This document shows positions 51,620 to 61,077 of a stretch of DNA of 64,000 nt, in pieces (the first letter of the stretch is position 1; every line of letters begins with the position of its first letter). Under the pieces are notes generated by a model, which saw nothing but the letters and a program-made list of their open reading frames with translations, was not told the DNA's origin and made no database searches. The stretch covers positions 62,001-126,000 of the forward strand of contig BMUX01000015.1 in assembly GCA_014650415.1 (NCBI GenBank). The letters run 5' to 3'. Source of the DNA: Streptomyces spiroverticillatus (GTDB lineage Bacteria > Actinomycetota > Actinomycetes > Streptomycetales > Streptomycetaceae). The translations under genes were made by a program, and so were the position numbers.

Positions 51620-52806
51620 CGGGCGTCCTCGGGGGTGGTGTCGTCGCTCTTGCTGAGGCTCGGGGGAGTGGGCGCTGCTTCCTGTACGGGCGCCTGCACC
51701 GGCTGTGCGTACGGGTTCTGGTCTGCCGGCACCGGCCCCGATCCCGGCACTCCCGGGTGCGGGACGCCCGGCTGCGGCGGCGGGGGCGCGTACCAGCCCT
51801 GCTGCGGCACGGGCTGCGGCACGGGAGCCGCGGCGTCCGGCAGCAGTGCCCCGGGACCCTGCTGCGCGGCGAAGCCCGCGAGCTGGTCGTCGGTGGAGCG
51901 GTAGTCGACCGCCGTCTGCGTCATCCGCATGTACGCCTCCTCCAGCGAGGCCTGGTGCGGGGACAGTTCCCACAGCCGTACGTCCGCCTCGTGCGCGAGG
52001 TCGGAGATGCGCGGCAGGGCCAGGCCCGTGACGCGCAGTGCGCCGTCCTGCTCCGGCAGGACCTGGCCGCCCGCCTCGGTCAGCACCGCCGACAGCTTCT
52101 CCCGCTGGGCGGCGTCGGTCTGCGGGGTGCGCACCCGGGCGAAACCGGCGGAGTTGGCGGCGATGAAGTCCTTGACGCTCATGTCGGCGAGGAGCTGCCC
52201 GCGGCCGATCACGATGAGGTGCTCGGCGGTCAGCGCCATCTCGCTCATCAGGTGCGAGGAGACGAAGACGGTGCGGCCCTCGGAGGCCAGCATCTTCATC
52301 AGGTTGCGCACCCACAGGATGCCCTCGGGGTCGAGGCCGTTGACCGGCTCGTCGAAGAGCAGCACCTGCGGGTCGCCGAGCAGGGCGGCGGCGATGCCGA
52401 GCCGCTGGCCCATGCCGAGCGAGAAGCCCTTGGAACGGTTCTTGGCGACGTCCTGGAGTCCCACGACACCCAGCACCTCGTCGACCCGGCTCGCCGGGAT
52501 GCCGGAGAGCTGGGCGAGGGAGAGCAGGTGGTTGCGGGCGCTGCGGCCGCCGTGCACGGCCTTGGCGTCCAGCAGCGCGCCGACCTGGCGGGGCGCGTTG
52601 GGCAGGTCGCGGAAGGCGTGGCCGCCGATGGTGACATGGCCCGCTGTGGGGCGGTCGAGGCCGAGGATCATGCGCATGGTGGTGGACTTGCCGGAGCCGT
52701 TGGGCCCCAGGAAGCCGGTCACGGTGCCCGGCCGCACCTGGAAGGAAAGGTTGTACACGGCCGTCTTGGCGCCGTAGCGCTTCGTCAGGCCGACTGCCTC
52801 GATCAT
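51616..52806 (-). CDS. ABC transporter ATPase (copy 1) with C-terminal proline-rich tail
   Basis: Walker A GPNGSGKSTTM, signature-region SKGFSLGMGQRLGIAAALL (an LGMGQ form of LSGGQ), Walker B VLLFDEPVNGLDPEG and the H-loop SSHLMSEM are present. The first 305 or so residues match the copy at 53850. The last 90 form a disordered Pro/Gln-rich extension found only in this copy. The closest family is the bacitracin/daunorubicin-resistance type. Confidence 0.94.
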   Translation of the reverse strand: MIEAVGLTKRYGAKTAVYNLSFQVRPGTVTGFLGPNGSGKSTTMRMILGLDRPTAGHVTIGGHAFRDLPNAPRQVGALLDAKAVHGGRSARNHLLSLAQLSGIPASRVDEVLGVVGLQDVAKNRSKGFSLGMGQRLGIAAALLGDPQVLLFDEPVNGLDPEGILWVRNLMKMLASEGRTVFVSSHLMSEMALTAEHLIVIGRGQLLADMSVKDFIAANSAGFARVRTPQTDAAQREKLSAVLTEAGGQVLPEQDGALRVTGLALPRISDLAHEADVRLWELSPHQASLEEAYMRMTQTAVDYRSTDDQLAGFAAQQGPGALLPDAAAPVPQPVPQQGWYAPPPPQPGVPHPGVPGSGPVPADQNPYAQPVQAPVQEAAPTPPSLSKSDDTTPEDAR

Positions 52807-52961
52807 TCTCCAGCCCCATCGACAGATCGTGGGGCCACGATCACGCGCCTGGTCATGTGCGGTGATCCTTTTTGCCCCCGTAAGCAGTAGGAGCTTAACC
52901 AGCGGCGACCGGTTCCGGCCAAGAACGGTCGTTCGGGGAGGTTCGGGTCACGCGCGGGGGA

Positions 52962-53085
52962 GAGCGGTGCTCACGCGAGAGAGCACCGCTCACGTCCACG
53001 AGGGAGCACTGCTCACGTCCCCGCGAGAGCACTGCTCATGCCAACGAGAGAGCACCGCTCCCGTCCGAGTGCACCGCTCACGCGT
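52962..53085. repeat. 23-bp tandem repeats with inverted repeat between the ABC operons
   Basis: GAGCAC(C/T)GCTC-type units start at 52981, 53004, 53027 and 53050 (exact 23-base period), with a diverged fifth at 53069. An inverted copy GAGCGGTGCTC at 52962-52972 pairs with the first unit (52981-52991). The array lies downstream of one ABC operon and about 150 bases upstream of the other. Confidence 0.85.
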
Positions 53086-53848
53086 CGCGGTTCTTCAGCA
53101 CCAGCCACCCGCACAGCACCGCCAGCGCCGCCCAGGCCACCATGATCCCGAAGCCGCCCCACGGTCCGTACGGCGCGACGTCGTTCTCCGGCGTCACCAC
53201 CTGCATGACCTTGGTGCCGGCCTGGTCGGGAAGGTACTGGGCGATCTTCCGGGTGGCCTCCACGCCGCCCAGGATCGGCGCGATCAGGAAGAAGATCGGC
53301 ATCAGGATGCCCAGCGACAGCATCGGCGAGCGCAGGATCGTCGCCACGCCCATCGCGAAGACCGCGATCAGCGTCATGTAGAGCGCCCCGCCGAACACCG
53401 CCCGCAGCACTCCCGGGTCGCCGATCGACGCCTTGAACCGACCGAGCGCCGCCTGCCCGACGAAGAACGTCACGAAGCTCGTCACCAGCGCCACCGCGAA
53501 CGCCAGCAGCGTGGCAATTCCGATCTTGCTGAACAGGAATGCGCCGCGCCGGGGCACCGCGGCGAGAGAGGTGCGGATCATTCCGGTGCTGTATTCGTTG
53601 CCGACGACCAGCACACCGAAAACGATCATTGCGAGCTGGCCGAGACCCGTCCCCGCGAAACTCGTCAGCGTCGGGTCGATGAACTGCAGTTCCCTCGCGT
53701 TCATCTTCGAGAACTGGTCCTTGGACAGCAGACTGATCAGAAATCCGAGCCCGACCGTGAACACAAAGGCCATGGTCAGCGTCCACACTGTGGAACGCAC
53801 GGATTTGATCTTGGTCCATTCCGAGTTCAATACCTGAGCGACCGCCAT
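53078..53848 (-). CDS. ABC-2 family transporter permease (copy 2)
   Basis: The permease has 256 residues and six membrane helices. LNSEWTKIKSVRSTVWTL at the N-terminus and VGNEYSTGMIRTSLAAVPRRGAFLFSK are the counterparts of the same parts in the 50762 permease. The last coding bases run into the tandem-repeat array. The ATG lies one base after the stop of its ATPase gene (TGACATG). Together with the upstream ATPase it forms a complete exporter. Confidence 0.93.
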   Translation of the reverse strand: MAVAQVLNSEWTKIKSVRSTVWTLTMAFVFTVGLGFLISLLSKDQFSKMNARELQFIDPTLTSFAGTGLGQLAMIVFGVLVVGNEYSTGMIRTSLAAVPRRGAFLFSKIGIATLLAFAVALVTSFVTFFVGQAALGRFKASIGDPGVLRAVFGGALYMTLIAVFAMGVATILRSPMLSLGILMPIFFLIAPILGGVEATRKIAQYLPDQAGTKVMQVVTPENDVAPYGPWGGFGIMVAWAALAVLCGWLVLKNRDA

Positions 53849-53849
53849 G

Positions 53850-54800
53850 TCAGTTCTCGCCTCCGGTCGATCCCCAGCCTTGCCCGGACGCAGGTTCCGA
53901 ATGCGCGTGATACTCCACCGACCCGGCCGTGAGCTGCATGAACGCCTCTTCCAGCGAAGCCTGCTGCGGGCTCAGCTCATGGAGTACGAGCTGATGCTGG
54001 GCCGCCAGCTCACCGAGCTGCTCCGAGGCCACCCCGTCGACCTCCAGCGTGCCGTTCCCGGCCGTCACCACGGTGATCCCGGCCTGGTGCAGCACGTCCC
54101 GCAGCCGCTCCTGCTGCGGGCTGCGCAGCCGTACGTACGACCGTGAATTGGTCCGGATGAAGTCGGCCATCGAGGTGTCCGCGAGCAGCCGGCCCTGCCC
54201 GATGACCACCAGGTGGTCGGCGGTCAGCGCCATCTCGCTCATCAGGTGCGAGGAGACGAAGACGGTGCGGCCCTGCGCGGCCAGGGACTTCATCAGGTTG
54301 CGGATCCAGTGGATGCCCTCGGGGTCCAGTCCGTTCACCGGCTCGTCGAACATCAGGATCTGCGGGTCGCCCAGCAGCGCGCCCGCGATGCCGAGCCGCT
54401 GGCCCATGCCGAGCGAGAACCCCTTGGAGCGCTTCTTGGCGACGGCGGTCAGCCCGACCGTGTCCAGCACCTCGCCGACCCGGGAGGCGGGGATGCCGTT
54501 GCTCTGCGCCAGGCACAGGAGGTGGTTGTACGCGCTCCTGCCGCCGTGCAGCGCCTTGGCGTCCAGCAGGGCCCCCACGTACGTCAGCGGGTCCTTGAGG
54601 TCCGTGTAGCGCTTTCCGTCGATGCGGACGGCGCCGGCCGTGGGCCGGTCCAGGTCCAGCATCATGCGCATCGTGGTCGACTTGCCCGCGCCGTTGGGCC
54701 CCAGGAAGCCGGTGACGATGCCCGGGCGCACCTGGAAGGTGAGGTCGTCGACGGCCAGCTTCTGTCCGTAGCGCTTGGAGAGCCCCGCTACCTCAATCAT
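53850..54800 (-). CDS. ABC transporter ATPase (copy 2)
   Basis: The protein is 316 residues and closely related to the ATPase at 51616 (both open with MIE..GL.KRYG.K.AV). Walker A GPNGAGKSTTM, the LGMGQ signature, ILMFDEPVNGLDPEG and SSHLMSEM are intact. It lacks the long proline-rich extension of copy 1. It overlaps functionally with the permease gene one base downstream. The two operons probably arose by tandem duplication. Confidence 0.94.
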   Translation of the reverse strand: MIEVAGLSKRYGQKLAVDDLTFQVRPGIVTGFLGPNGAGKSTTMRMMLDLDRPTAGAVRIDGKRYTDLKDPLTYVGALLDAKALHGGRSAYNHLLCLAQSNGIPASRVGEVLDTVGLTAVAKKRSKGFSLGMGQRLGIAGALLGDPQILMFDEPVNGLDPEGIHWIRNLMKSLAAQGRTVFVSSHLMSEMALTADHLVVIGQGRLLADTSMADFIRTNSRSYVRLRSPQQERLRDVLHQAGITVVTAGNGTLEVDGVASEQLGELAAQHQLVLHELSPQQASLEEAFMQLTAGSVEYHAHSEPASGQGWGSTGGEN

Positions 54801-54876
54801 GCGGCCACGCTAAGGGTGCGCGAAGCCCCCCGCCACCGGAGGTGGGGCGGGGGGCCACGGGGGGTGCGTAAAGGTA

Positions 54877-55818
54877 CTAGCGGGACTGCTGGGCCGGGAC
54901 TCCGCGGGAGATCGGCTCGTCGTCCACCGGGGCGCCGGCGGCGGCCACGGCCGCACCGGTCAGCGTCGCCAGCATCTCGCGGACGTTGGTCAGCTGGGCG
55001 TTGATCGAGTCGCGGCGGTTGGTGAGCGCCGCCAGCTCGCGCTCGGATTCCGAGCGGATCCGGTCGGCCTTGGCGTTCGCGTCGGCCACGATGTCCTCGG
55101 CCTGGCGCTGCGCCGTCTCCACCGTCTGACGGGCCCGGCGCTCGGCGTCCGTGCGCAGCTTCTCGGCCTCCAGGCGCAGCTGCTCCGCCCGGTGCTCGAT
55201 CTCCGCGAGACGCTTCTCCGCCTTCGCCTGACGCGAGGCCAGGTCGCGCTCCGACTGCTCGCGGCGCTTGGCGAGGTTGGTCTCGAAGTCCGCGGCGGCC
55301 TGGGCGGCCTTGGCGCGGGTCTCCTCGAAGAGCGCGTCGGCCTCCTCGCGCTTGGACTGCGCGTCCTTCTGCGCCTCGGAGCGCAGCTGGGCGGAGTCGC
55401 CCTTCGCCTTCTCGACGATGCGGACGCCCTCGTCCTCGGCCTTCGCCTTGCGCTCGGCCGCGAACGACTCGGCGTCGTTGCGCACCTGCTGGGCGGCCGA
55501 CTCGGCCAGCTCGCGGTGCTGCTCGGCGGCGCGACGGGCCTCCTCACGCAGGTCCTTCGCCTCCTCCTCGGCAAGACGGAGGATCTTCTCGACGCGGGCA
55601 CCGAGACCGGCGTACGACGGCTCGGCGTCGTTCACCTGGGCCTGCGCGTTCTGCGTTTCGAGGTGGAGTTCCTCGATGCGCTTCTCCAGCGAGGTGATCC
55701 GGGCAAGCGCGCTGTCACGGTCGGCGAGCAGCTTGGCGATGCGGTCGTCCACCTGACCGCGGTCGTAACCACGCCGCACCTGCTCGAAGCCGTAGGGGGA
55801 GGCGGATGTGTCGCTCAT
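54877..55818 (-). CDS. filP: Coiled-coil cytoskeletal protein FilP
   Basis: FilP is an intermediate-filament-like protein that forms apical networks in hyphae and works with Scy and DivIVA. The ATG at 55818 starts a 313-residue protein. The N-terminus SPYGFEQVRRGYDRGQVDDRI is a DivIVA-like short motif. Almost all the rest is coiled coil rich in Ala, Glu, Arg and Gln (about 30-275), followed by a short Ala/Gly tail. The length and position just downstream of scy match SCO5396. Confidence 0.9.
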   Translation of the reverse strand: MSDTSASPYGFEQVRRGYDRGQVDDRIAKLLADRDSALARITSLEKRIEELHLETQNAQAQVNDAEPSYAGLGARVEKILRLAEEEAKDLREEARRAAEQHRELAESAAQQVRNDAESFAAERKAKAEDEGVRIVEKAKGDSAQLRSEAQKDAQSKREEADALFEETRAKAAQAAADFETNLAKRREQSERDLASRQAKAEKRLAEIEHRAEQLRLEAEKLRTDAERRARQTVETAQRQAEDIVADANAKADRIRSESERELAALTNRRDSINAQLTNVREMLATLTGAAVAAAGAPVDDEPISRGVPAQQSR

Positions 55819-56082
55819 GAGGTTCCTGTCGAATGAGACCGGTGAGGTGATAGGGGGAATCCTAGGGGCCATAGCGGCGTGTCATCGAGCCATTGCCGGT
55901 TTGATCTGGAGAATGACCCTCCTTTTGAGTGGCAACCCGTCCAGCTGCTTGCCACCCGCACGGATGAACACCCCGTCAAACCTGCCTGGAATCACAGCTC
56001 CATCACAAGTGGCCCGTCAGTCACGGATGAGATTTCTCGAAACATCCGTGACGTGCGTACCTCGCTCGTGACCGGATTCCCG

Positions 56083-59000
56083 CTAGCCGTCCGAGGACTT
56101 GCCACCCGATCGAGTCCCGCCCGCCGCCGCGCCGGCCTTGACGCCGCCCGAACCCGGACCGCCGGCCGGCTTGCCGCCCTGGGACGGAGCCTCGAATGAT
56201 TCCAACGCCTCAAGCACGTCCTGGACACGGGAGATCTCGGCCTGAATGTCCTCGCGCCTGCGCACCAGCACGTCCAGTTCGCGCTTGCCCTCGGCGACCA
56301 TGCGGTCCGCCTCGGCCTTCGCATCGTCCCTCAACTTCGTTGCCTCGCGGACCAGTTCGGCCTTCTTCTGCTCGGCCTCCTTGAGCAGCTGCTCGGCCTT
56401 CTTGACCGCCGCGATGCGGACCTTCCCGGCCTCCGAACTCGCCTCGGACACCATGGACTTGGCCTTCGCCTCGGCCTCGGCCTGCTGTTCGGTGGCCGCC
56501 TTCATGAGCTTGTCGACGCGCTCGCCCGCGGTCTTCATCTGCTCGGCGGTCTCGCGGCGCGCACGCTCGTGCAGCTCCTCGATCTCGCCCTCCAGACGCG
56601 CCCGCAGCTCTTCCGCCCGCTCCCTTATGGCAGTTGCGTCCCGGCGGGCGCCCACCAACAGCTCGTCGGCGTCCGTACGGGCCTGCTCCACCATCGAGTT
56701 GCCCTCGACCTTGGACTCCGAGACGATCCGCTCGGCCTCCTTGCGGGCCGCGCCGACCATCGTGTCGGCCTGCTCCTCGGCCTGCGTGGCGGCGCGCAGC
56801 GCCTCCTCCTGGGCCTTCGCGACGAGCTGGTCCGCCTGCTGCGCCGCGTCCGAGCGCCGCTTGGACGCCGCCTCGCGGGCCTCGTCGAGGAGCCGGTCGG
56901 CCTCGCTGCGCGCCTCGGTGCGCATCTGCTCGGCGGCGGCCTCGGTGTCCTCGCGGTGCTTGGCCGCCTCGGTGCGGATCCGCTCGGCGGCCTGCTGGGC
57001 GGAGCCCACCGTGTCGGCGGCCTCGGCGCGCAGCCGCTCCGCCTCGCCGGTGGCGTCCGACACCAGCTGCTCGGACTTCTGCGTCGCGTCCGTGACCAGC
57101 TTCTCGGCCTGCTGGAGCGCCTCGGTGGTCAGCTTGTCGGCCTCGGCCGCCGCCTCCGTGATGAGGGTGTCGACCTGCTCGGCGGCGTCCGTGCGCCGCT
57201 TGTCGGCGGCCTTGCGGGCCTCGTCGAGCACCTGCTCGCCGTCCGCACGGGCGGCCGCCCGCAGCTGCTCGGCCTGCGCCTCGCCGTCCGCCTTGACCTG
57301 CTCGGCCTCGGCGCGCAGCCGCTCCGCGTCCTGCTCGGCGGTGTTCAGGGTGGCCGCCGCGTGCGCGGTGATCCGCTCGGCCTCCGCGGTCGCCTCGGCG
57401 ACGGCGCGGGTGGCCTCCTGGTCGGCCTTGTTGCGTACCTCCGCCGCTTCCCGCTCGATCCGCTCGGCCTCGCTGCGGGCCTCGCCGATCAGCAGGTCCG
57501 CCTGGGAGGCCGCTTCGTTGCGGATGCGGTTGGCGTCGTCGCGGGCCTCGGCGCGGGACTTCGCCGCCGCCTCCTCGGCCGCCGCGAGCGCGTCCGAGGC
57601 TTCGGTACGGAGCTGCTGGGCGCGCTCCTGGGAGTCGGTGCGCACCCGCTCGGCCTCGGCGATGGCGTCGCCCACCGTGCGCTCGGCCAGCGCCTTCGCC
57701 GCGTCCGACTCCTCCTGGGAGCGGCTGCGGATCCGGGACGCGTCCTCGGCGGCCCGCTCCCGCTCGGCGTGCGCGTCGGCGCGGACCCGGTCCGCCTCCT
57801 CCTGCGCCTCGGTCGTCGTGCGCTCCGCCGCGTGCTCGGCGGCGCTGCGCAGCCCGGCGATCTCCTCCTCGGCCTGCTCCTGGAGCCCGGCCACCGCGTC
57901 CCGCACCTGCTGCGCGGTCTGCTCGGCCGCCGACACCAGCTCCGAGGCGCGCCGCTCGGCGTCCTCGACCAGCCGCTGGGCCTCCGCCTGCGCCTCCTCG
58001 ACCCGCTTGCGGGCCGACGCGAGAAGCTCCTCGCTCTGCTCGCGCGCCTGGGTACGCTCCCGCTCGGCCTCCTCGCGGGCCCCGGCCAGGGTCTCCTCGG
58101 CCTCACGACGACGTCGTACGGCCTCCTCCTGCGCGGCGGCAAGGGCTTCGGCGGCCTCCCCGGACACCCGCTCGGCGGCCGCGGCCGCCTCCGCGCGCAC
58201 CCGGTCGGCGCTCTCCTGCGCCTCCGTCCTGAGCCGCTCGGCCTCCGCCGCGGCCTCGCTCCGCAGCCGTACGGCGACGTTCTCGCCCTCCGCACGCGCC
58301 TGCGAGGCGTCCGACGCGGCCTCGGTGCGCAGCCGCTCGGCCTCCTCCTCGGCCTGCGCCTGGAGCGCCCGGGCCCGCTCGGCGGCCTCGCCGCGCAGCC
58401 GGTCGGTCTCCTCGCCGGCCTCCCGGCGGATCCGCTCGGCCTCCGCACGGGCACCCAGCAGGGTCTCCTCGGAGGAGGTGAGGCGCTGCTCGGCCTCGCC
58501 GCGCAGCCGCTCGATCTCCGTGCTCGCCTCGGCCTGCCGGGCGGCCAGGGCACGCTCGGCGTCCGCGCGCAGCGCCCGTACGTCCTCCTCGGCGGCGGCC
58601 CGGGTCTGCTCCGCCTGCTCCTCGGACTCGGCGCGCAGCCGCTCCACCTCGGCGCGGGCGGCCTCCAGGGCCTCCTCGGCCTGGCCCCGCAGCGCGTTCG
58701 CCCGCTCGGTTGCCTCCGAGCGCACCCGCTCGCCGTCGGCGCCCGCGGTCTCCCGCAGCTCCTCGGCGTCCGTGCGGGCCTTGGTCAGCAGCTCCTCGGC
58801 GGTCCTGGCCGCCTCCTCGATCTGCTGCACGGCCTCCCGGCGGGCCTCGCCGCGGATCCGCTCGCCCTCGGCGACGGCCTCCGCACGCAACTGCTCGGCC
58901 TCGCCGCGCAGCCGCCGGGCCTCCTCCTGGAGCTCGACCGTCTTGGCCCGGTACTCCTTGGTGTCGTCCTTGGCCGCGCCCTTGAGCTCGTCGGCCTGCT

Positions 59001-60246
59001 CGGCGGCCTCGCCGCGCAGCCGCTCCGCCTCCGCCTCGGCCTCGCGGCGGATGCGCTCGGCCTCCTCGGCGGCCTTGCGGGTGGTCTCCTGGGCGTTCTC
59101 GGACGCCTTGGTGAGGACTTCCTCCGCCGTGCGGGCGGCCTTCGCGAGCTGCGCGGCCGAGTCCTCGGAAGCAGCCGTACGAGCCTTGTCCGCGGCCTCC
59201 TTCACCAGGCGCTCGGCCTCGGCGCGGGCGTCGGCGAGCGCCTGCTCGGCCTCCGCCTTCAGCGTCTCGGACTCCTTGGTGGCCTCGCCGACCAGGCGGG
59301 CGATCTCGGTCTTGGCCGTACGGGTGCGCTGCTCGTTGACGGACTCGGCGCCCGCGAGCTGCTTGGCCGCCGCCTCCTTCGCCTCCGAGAGGACCTTCTC
59401 GGCCTCGAGACGGGCCTCGCGCAGGGCCGTCTCGGCCTCCTGCATCCGGGTCTCGGCCGTGCGCGACATCTCGGCGGCCTGCTTGCGGGCCGCGTCCGAC
59501 TCGGTGGTGGTGGTCGTACGCAGCTGCTCGGCGTGGGTGGTGGCCTCCTGCGCCTGCGTGGACGCGGCGTTCAGCAGCCGCTCGGCGTCCTTGCGGGCGC
59601 GCAGCAGGGTCGCCTCGGCCTCGGCGCGGGCGGCCTCGGAGTCGGCGGTGAGCCGCTGACGGGCCTCCTCGGCGACCCGGGTGGCCTCGGCGCGGGCGGC
59701 GGTCAGTGCCTGCTCGGCCTCGGCGCGGGACTCCTCCATGAGCCGCCGGGCCTGCGCCTCGGTGCGGGCGCGCAGCTGCTCGGCCCAGGCGACGTTCTCG
59801 TTGACGTGCGACTCGACGGTCTGCCGGCGCTCCGCCAGCTCCTGGTCCAGGCGCTGCCGGCGGGTGACCGCCTCCTGGTGCAACTCGGCCTGGAGCCTTG
59901 CCTGGTGCTCGGCGTGCTCCTGGAGGATGCGCTGCGTCTGGGCGCGGGCGTCGCGCAGCTCGCGCTCGGCGTCGGTGCGGAGTTGGTCCGCCTGCACCTG
60001 GGCATTGCGGAGCAACTGCTCGGCCTGGTACCCGATGTCCGCCGCGTCGTAGGCAGGCCGGGACGCGAGGTTGCGGCGCGCCTCGTGCAACTTGGCGCGC
60101 AGCACCTCGACCTGGTAGCCGAGGTCCTCGGCGTGCTGGACCGCCTTCTCCCGCTCGGTCTTCAGCCGGTCCATCTCGGCCTCGAACCGCGAGAGATGGT
60201 CGGACTCAGCCCGTAGAGGGCCCTCCTGGCGTTCGTAGCCCCGCAC
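56083..60246 (-). CDS. scy: Giant coiled-coil polarity protein Scy
   Basis: Scy organises the tip-growth complex (polarisome) with DivIVA and FilP. I choose the GTG at 60246 (VRGYERQEGPLRAESD, then HLSRFEAEMDRLKTEREKAV), giving 1,387 residues; an ATG at 60366 would add 40 unrelated residues. After a short DivIVA-like head comes continuous coiled coil in long repeats, with AEA.RLR.EA and EEAERIR patterns recurring. A C-terminal Gly/Ser tail ends it (GGKPAGGPGSGG). The S. coelicolor protein as I recall it is about 1,330 residues, so this copy is somewhat longer. filP follows after 264 bases. Confidence 0.92.
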   Translation of the reverse strand: MRGYERQEGPLRAESDHLSRFEAEMDRLKTEREKAVQHAEDLGYQVEVLRAKLHEARRNLASRPAYDAADIGYQAEQLLRNAQVQADQLRTDAERELRDARAQTQRILQEHAEHQARLQAELHQEAVTRRQRLDQELAERRQTVESHVNENVAWAEQLRARTEAQARRLMEESRAEAEQALTAARAEATRVAEEARQRLTADSEAARAEAEATLLRARKDAERLLNAASTQAQEATTHAEQLRTTTTTESDAARKQAAEMSRTAETRMQEAETALREARLEAEKVLSEAKEAAAKQLAGAESVNEQRTRTAKTEIARLVGEATKESETLKAEAEQALADARAEAERLVKEAADKARTAASEDSAAQLAKAARTAEEVLTKASENAQETTRKAAEEAERIRREAEAEAERLRGEAAEQADELKGAAKDDTKEYRAKTVELQEEARRLRGEAEQLRAEAVAEGERIRGEARREAVQQIEEAARTAEELLTKARTDAEELRETAGADGERVRSEATERANALRGQAEEALEAARAEVERLRAESEEQAEQTRAAAEEDVRALRADAERALAARQAEASTEIERLRGEAEQRLTSSEETLLGARAEAERIRREAGEETDRLRGEAAERARALQAQAEEEAERLRTEAASDASQARAEGENVAVRLRSEAAAEAERLRTEAQESADRVRAEAAAAAERVSGEAAEALAAAQEEAVRRRREAEETLAGAREEAERERTQAREQSEELLASARKRVEEAQAEAQRLVEDAERRASELVSAAEQTAQQVRDAVAGLQEQAEEEIAGLRSAAEHAAERTTTEAQEEADRVRADAHAERERAAEDASRIRSRSQEESDAAKALAERTVGDAIAEAERVRTDSQERAQQLRTEASDALAAAEEAAAKSRAEARDDANRIRNEAASQADLLIGEARSEAERIEREAAEVRNKADQEATRAVAEATAEAERITAHAAATLNTAEQDAERLRAEAEQVKADGEAQAEQLRAAARADGEQVLDEARKAADKRRTDAAEQVDTLITEAAAEADKLTTEALQQAEKLVTDATQKSEQLVSDATGEAERLRAEAADTVGSAQQAAERIRTEAAKHREDTEAAAEQMRTEARSEADRLLDEAREAASKRRSDAAQQADQLVAKAQEEALRAATQAEEQADTMVGAARKEAERIVSESKVEGNSMVEQARTDADELLVGARRDATAIRERAEELRARLEGEIEELHERARRETAEQMKTAGERVDKLMKAATEQQAEAEAKAKSMVSEASSEAGKVRIAAVKKAEQLLKEAEQKKAELVREATKLRDDAKAEADRMVAEGKRELDVLVRRREDIQAEISRVQDVLEALESFEAPSQGGKPAGGPGSGGVKAGAAAGGTRSGGKSSDG

Positions 60247-60486
60247 TGCGCGGTCCCATCCGTCCCCTGGTCGCAACTGACTGTCGTGACTCTGTTGTCG
60301 TACGTTCGTGGTCGTACGGCCCTTCCGAGCGCGGCCTTCGCGCACGTCCGTTCCATACGGCCCCACCCTGACAGCGGGCGGGCCCCCGGGGGAATGGTGT
60401 CAGATCAACAGCGGGCCACAAGTCGCAGGCCCGATTCCCGGCCCCGGCCCGGAACGGCCCACTCTACCGGCCGGGTCGGGCGGGAG

Positions 60487-60939
60487 TCAGTGGTCCTCCG
60501 GACTGCCCCCTTCGGCAGGCTCGGCCGCGGTGACCAGTTCGGTGAGCACGCCGTGGCAGTCCTTGGGGTGCAGGAAGGTGATCCGGGAGCCCATCGACCC
60601 GATGCGCGGCTCGTCGTACAGCACCCGTACGCCCTTCTCCCGGATGTCCGCGGAGTCCGCGTCGACGTCGGCGGTGCCGAAGGCGATGTGGTGGACGCCC
60701 TCGCCGTTCTTCGCCAGCCACTTGCCGACCGCGCTGTCCTCGCGCGTGGGTTCGAGGAGCTGGAGGTAGGTGGCGCCGCCGTCGGAGGCGTCGTTGATCT
60801 TGATCATGGCCTCGCGGACGCCCTGCTCCTCGTTGATCTCGGAGTGGTGCACCTCGAAGCCGTACGTGGCCCGGTAGAACTCGACGGTCTTGTCGAGGTC
60901 GTGGCAGGCAATCCCGATGTGGTCGATTCGCGTCAGCAT
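60487..60939 (-). CDS. mce: Methylmalonyl-CoA epimerase
   Basis: This VOC-superfamily enzyme interconverts R- and S-methylmalonyl-CoA. It has 150 residues. Metal-ligand positions are recognisable: His in RIDHIGIACHDL, Glu/Gln in YLQLLEP, His in GEGVHHIAFGTADVDA and Glu in VLTELV. The start ATG at 60939 is divergent from the acetyltransferase gene. It belongs to the same pathway as MeaB and the cobalamin adenosyltransferase in this window. Confidence 0.96.
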   Translation of the reverse strand: MLTRIDHIGIACHDLDKTVEFYRATYGFEVHHSEINEEQGVREAMIKINDASDGGATYLQLLEPTREDSAVGKWLAKNGEGVHHIAFGTADVDADSADIREKGVRVLYDEPRIGSMGSRITFLHPKDCHGVLTELVTAAEPAEGGSPEDH

Positions 60940-61077
60940 GCTTGTAGTGCAGCGTGGTTGGGACCGGTTACGCAACGTGCGCGCCGTCACACCGGCTCCC
61001 CGGTGACGTGCGAGGGAGCCGTCAGTATCGTCAAGTAAACCCTCGTTCACTCCCAACCTCCCAAGGGGCCGTGCCTC

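Noticed and set aside
52962..53085. 23-bp repeats considered as CRISPR
   Set aside because: The period equals the repeat length, so there are no spacers, and no cas genes are in the window.
56246..60216. Very long open frames (over 1,100 codons each) opposite scy
   Set aside because: They are mirror frames of the Ala/Glu/Arg-rich coiled coil in high-GC DNA. The translations are Leu/Arg/Ser low-complexity with no domain, and scy itself is well supported.
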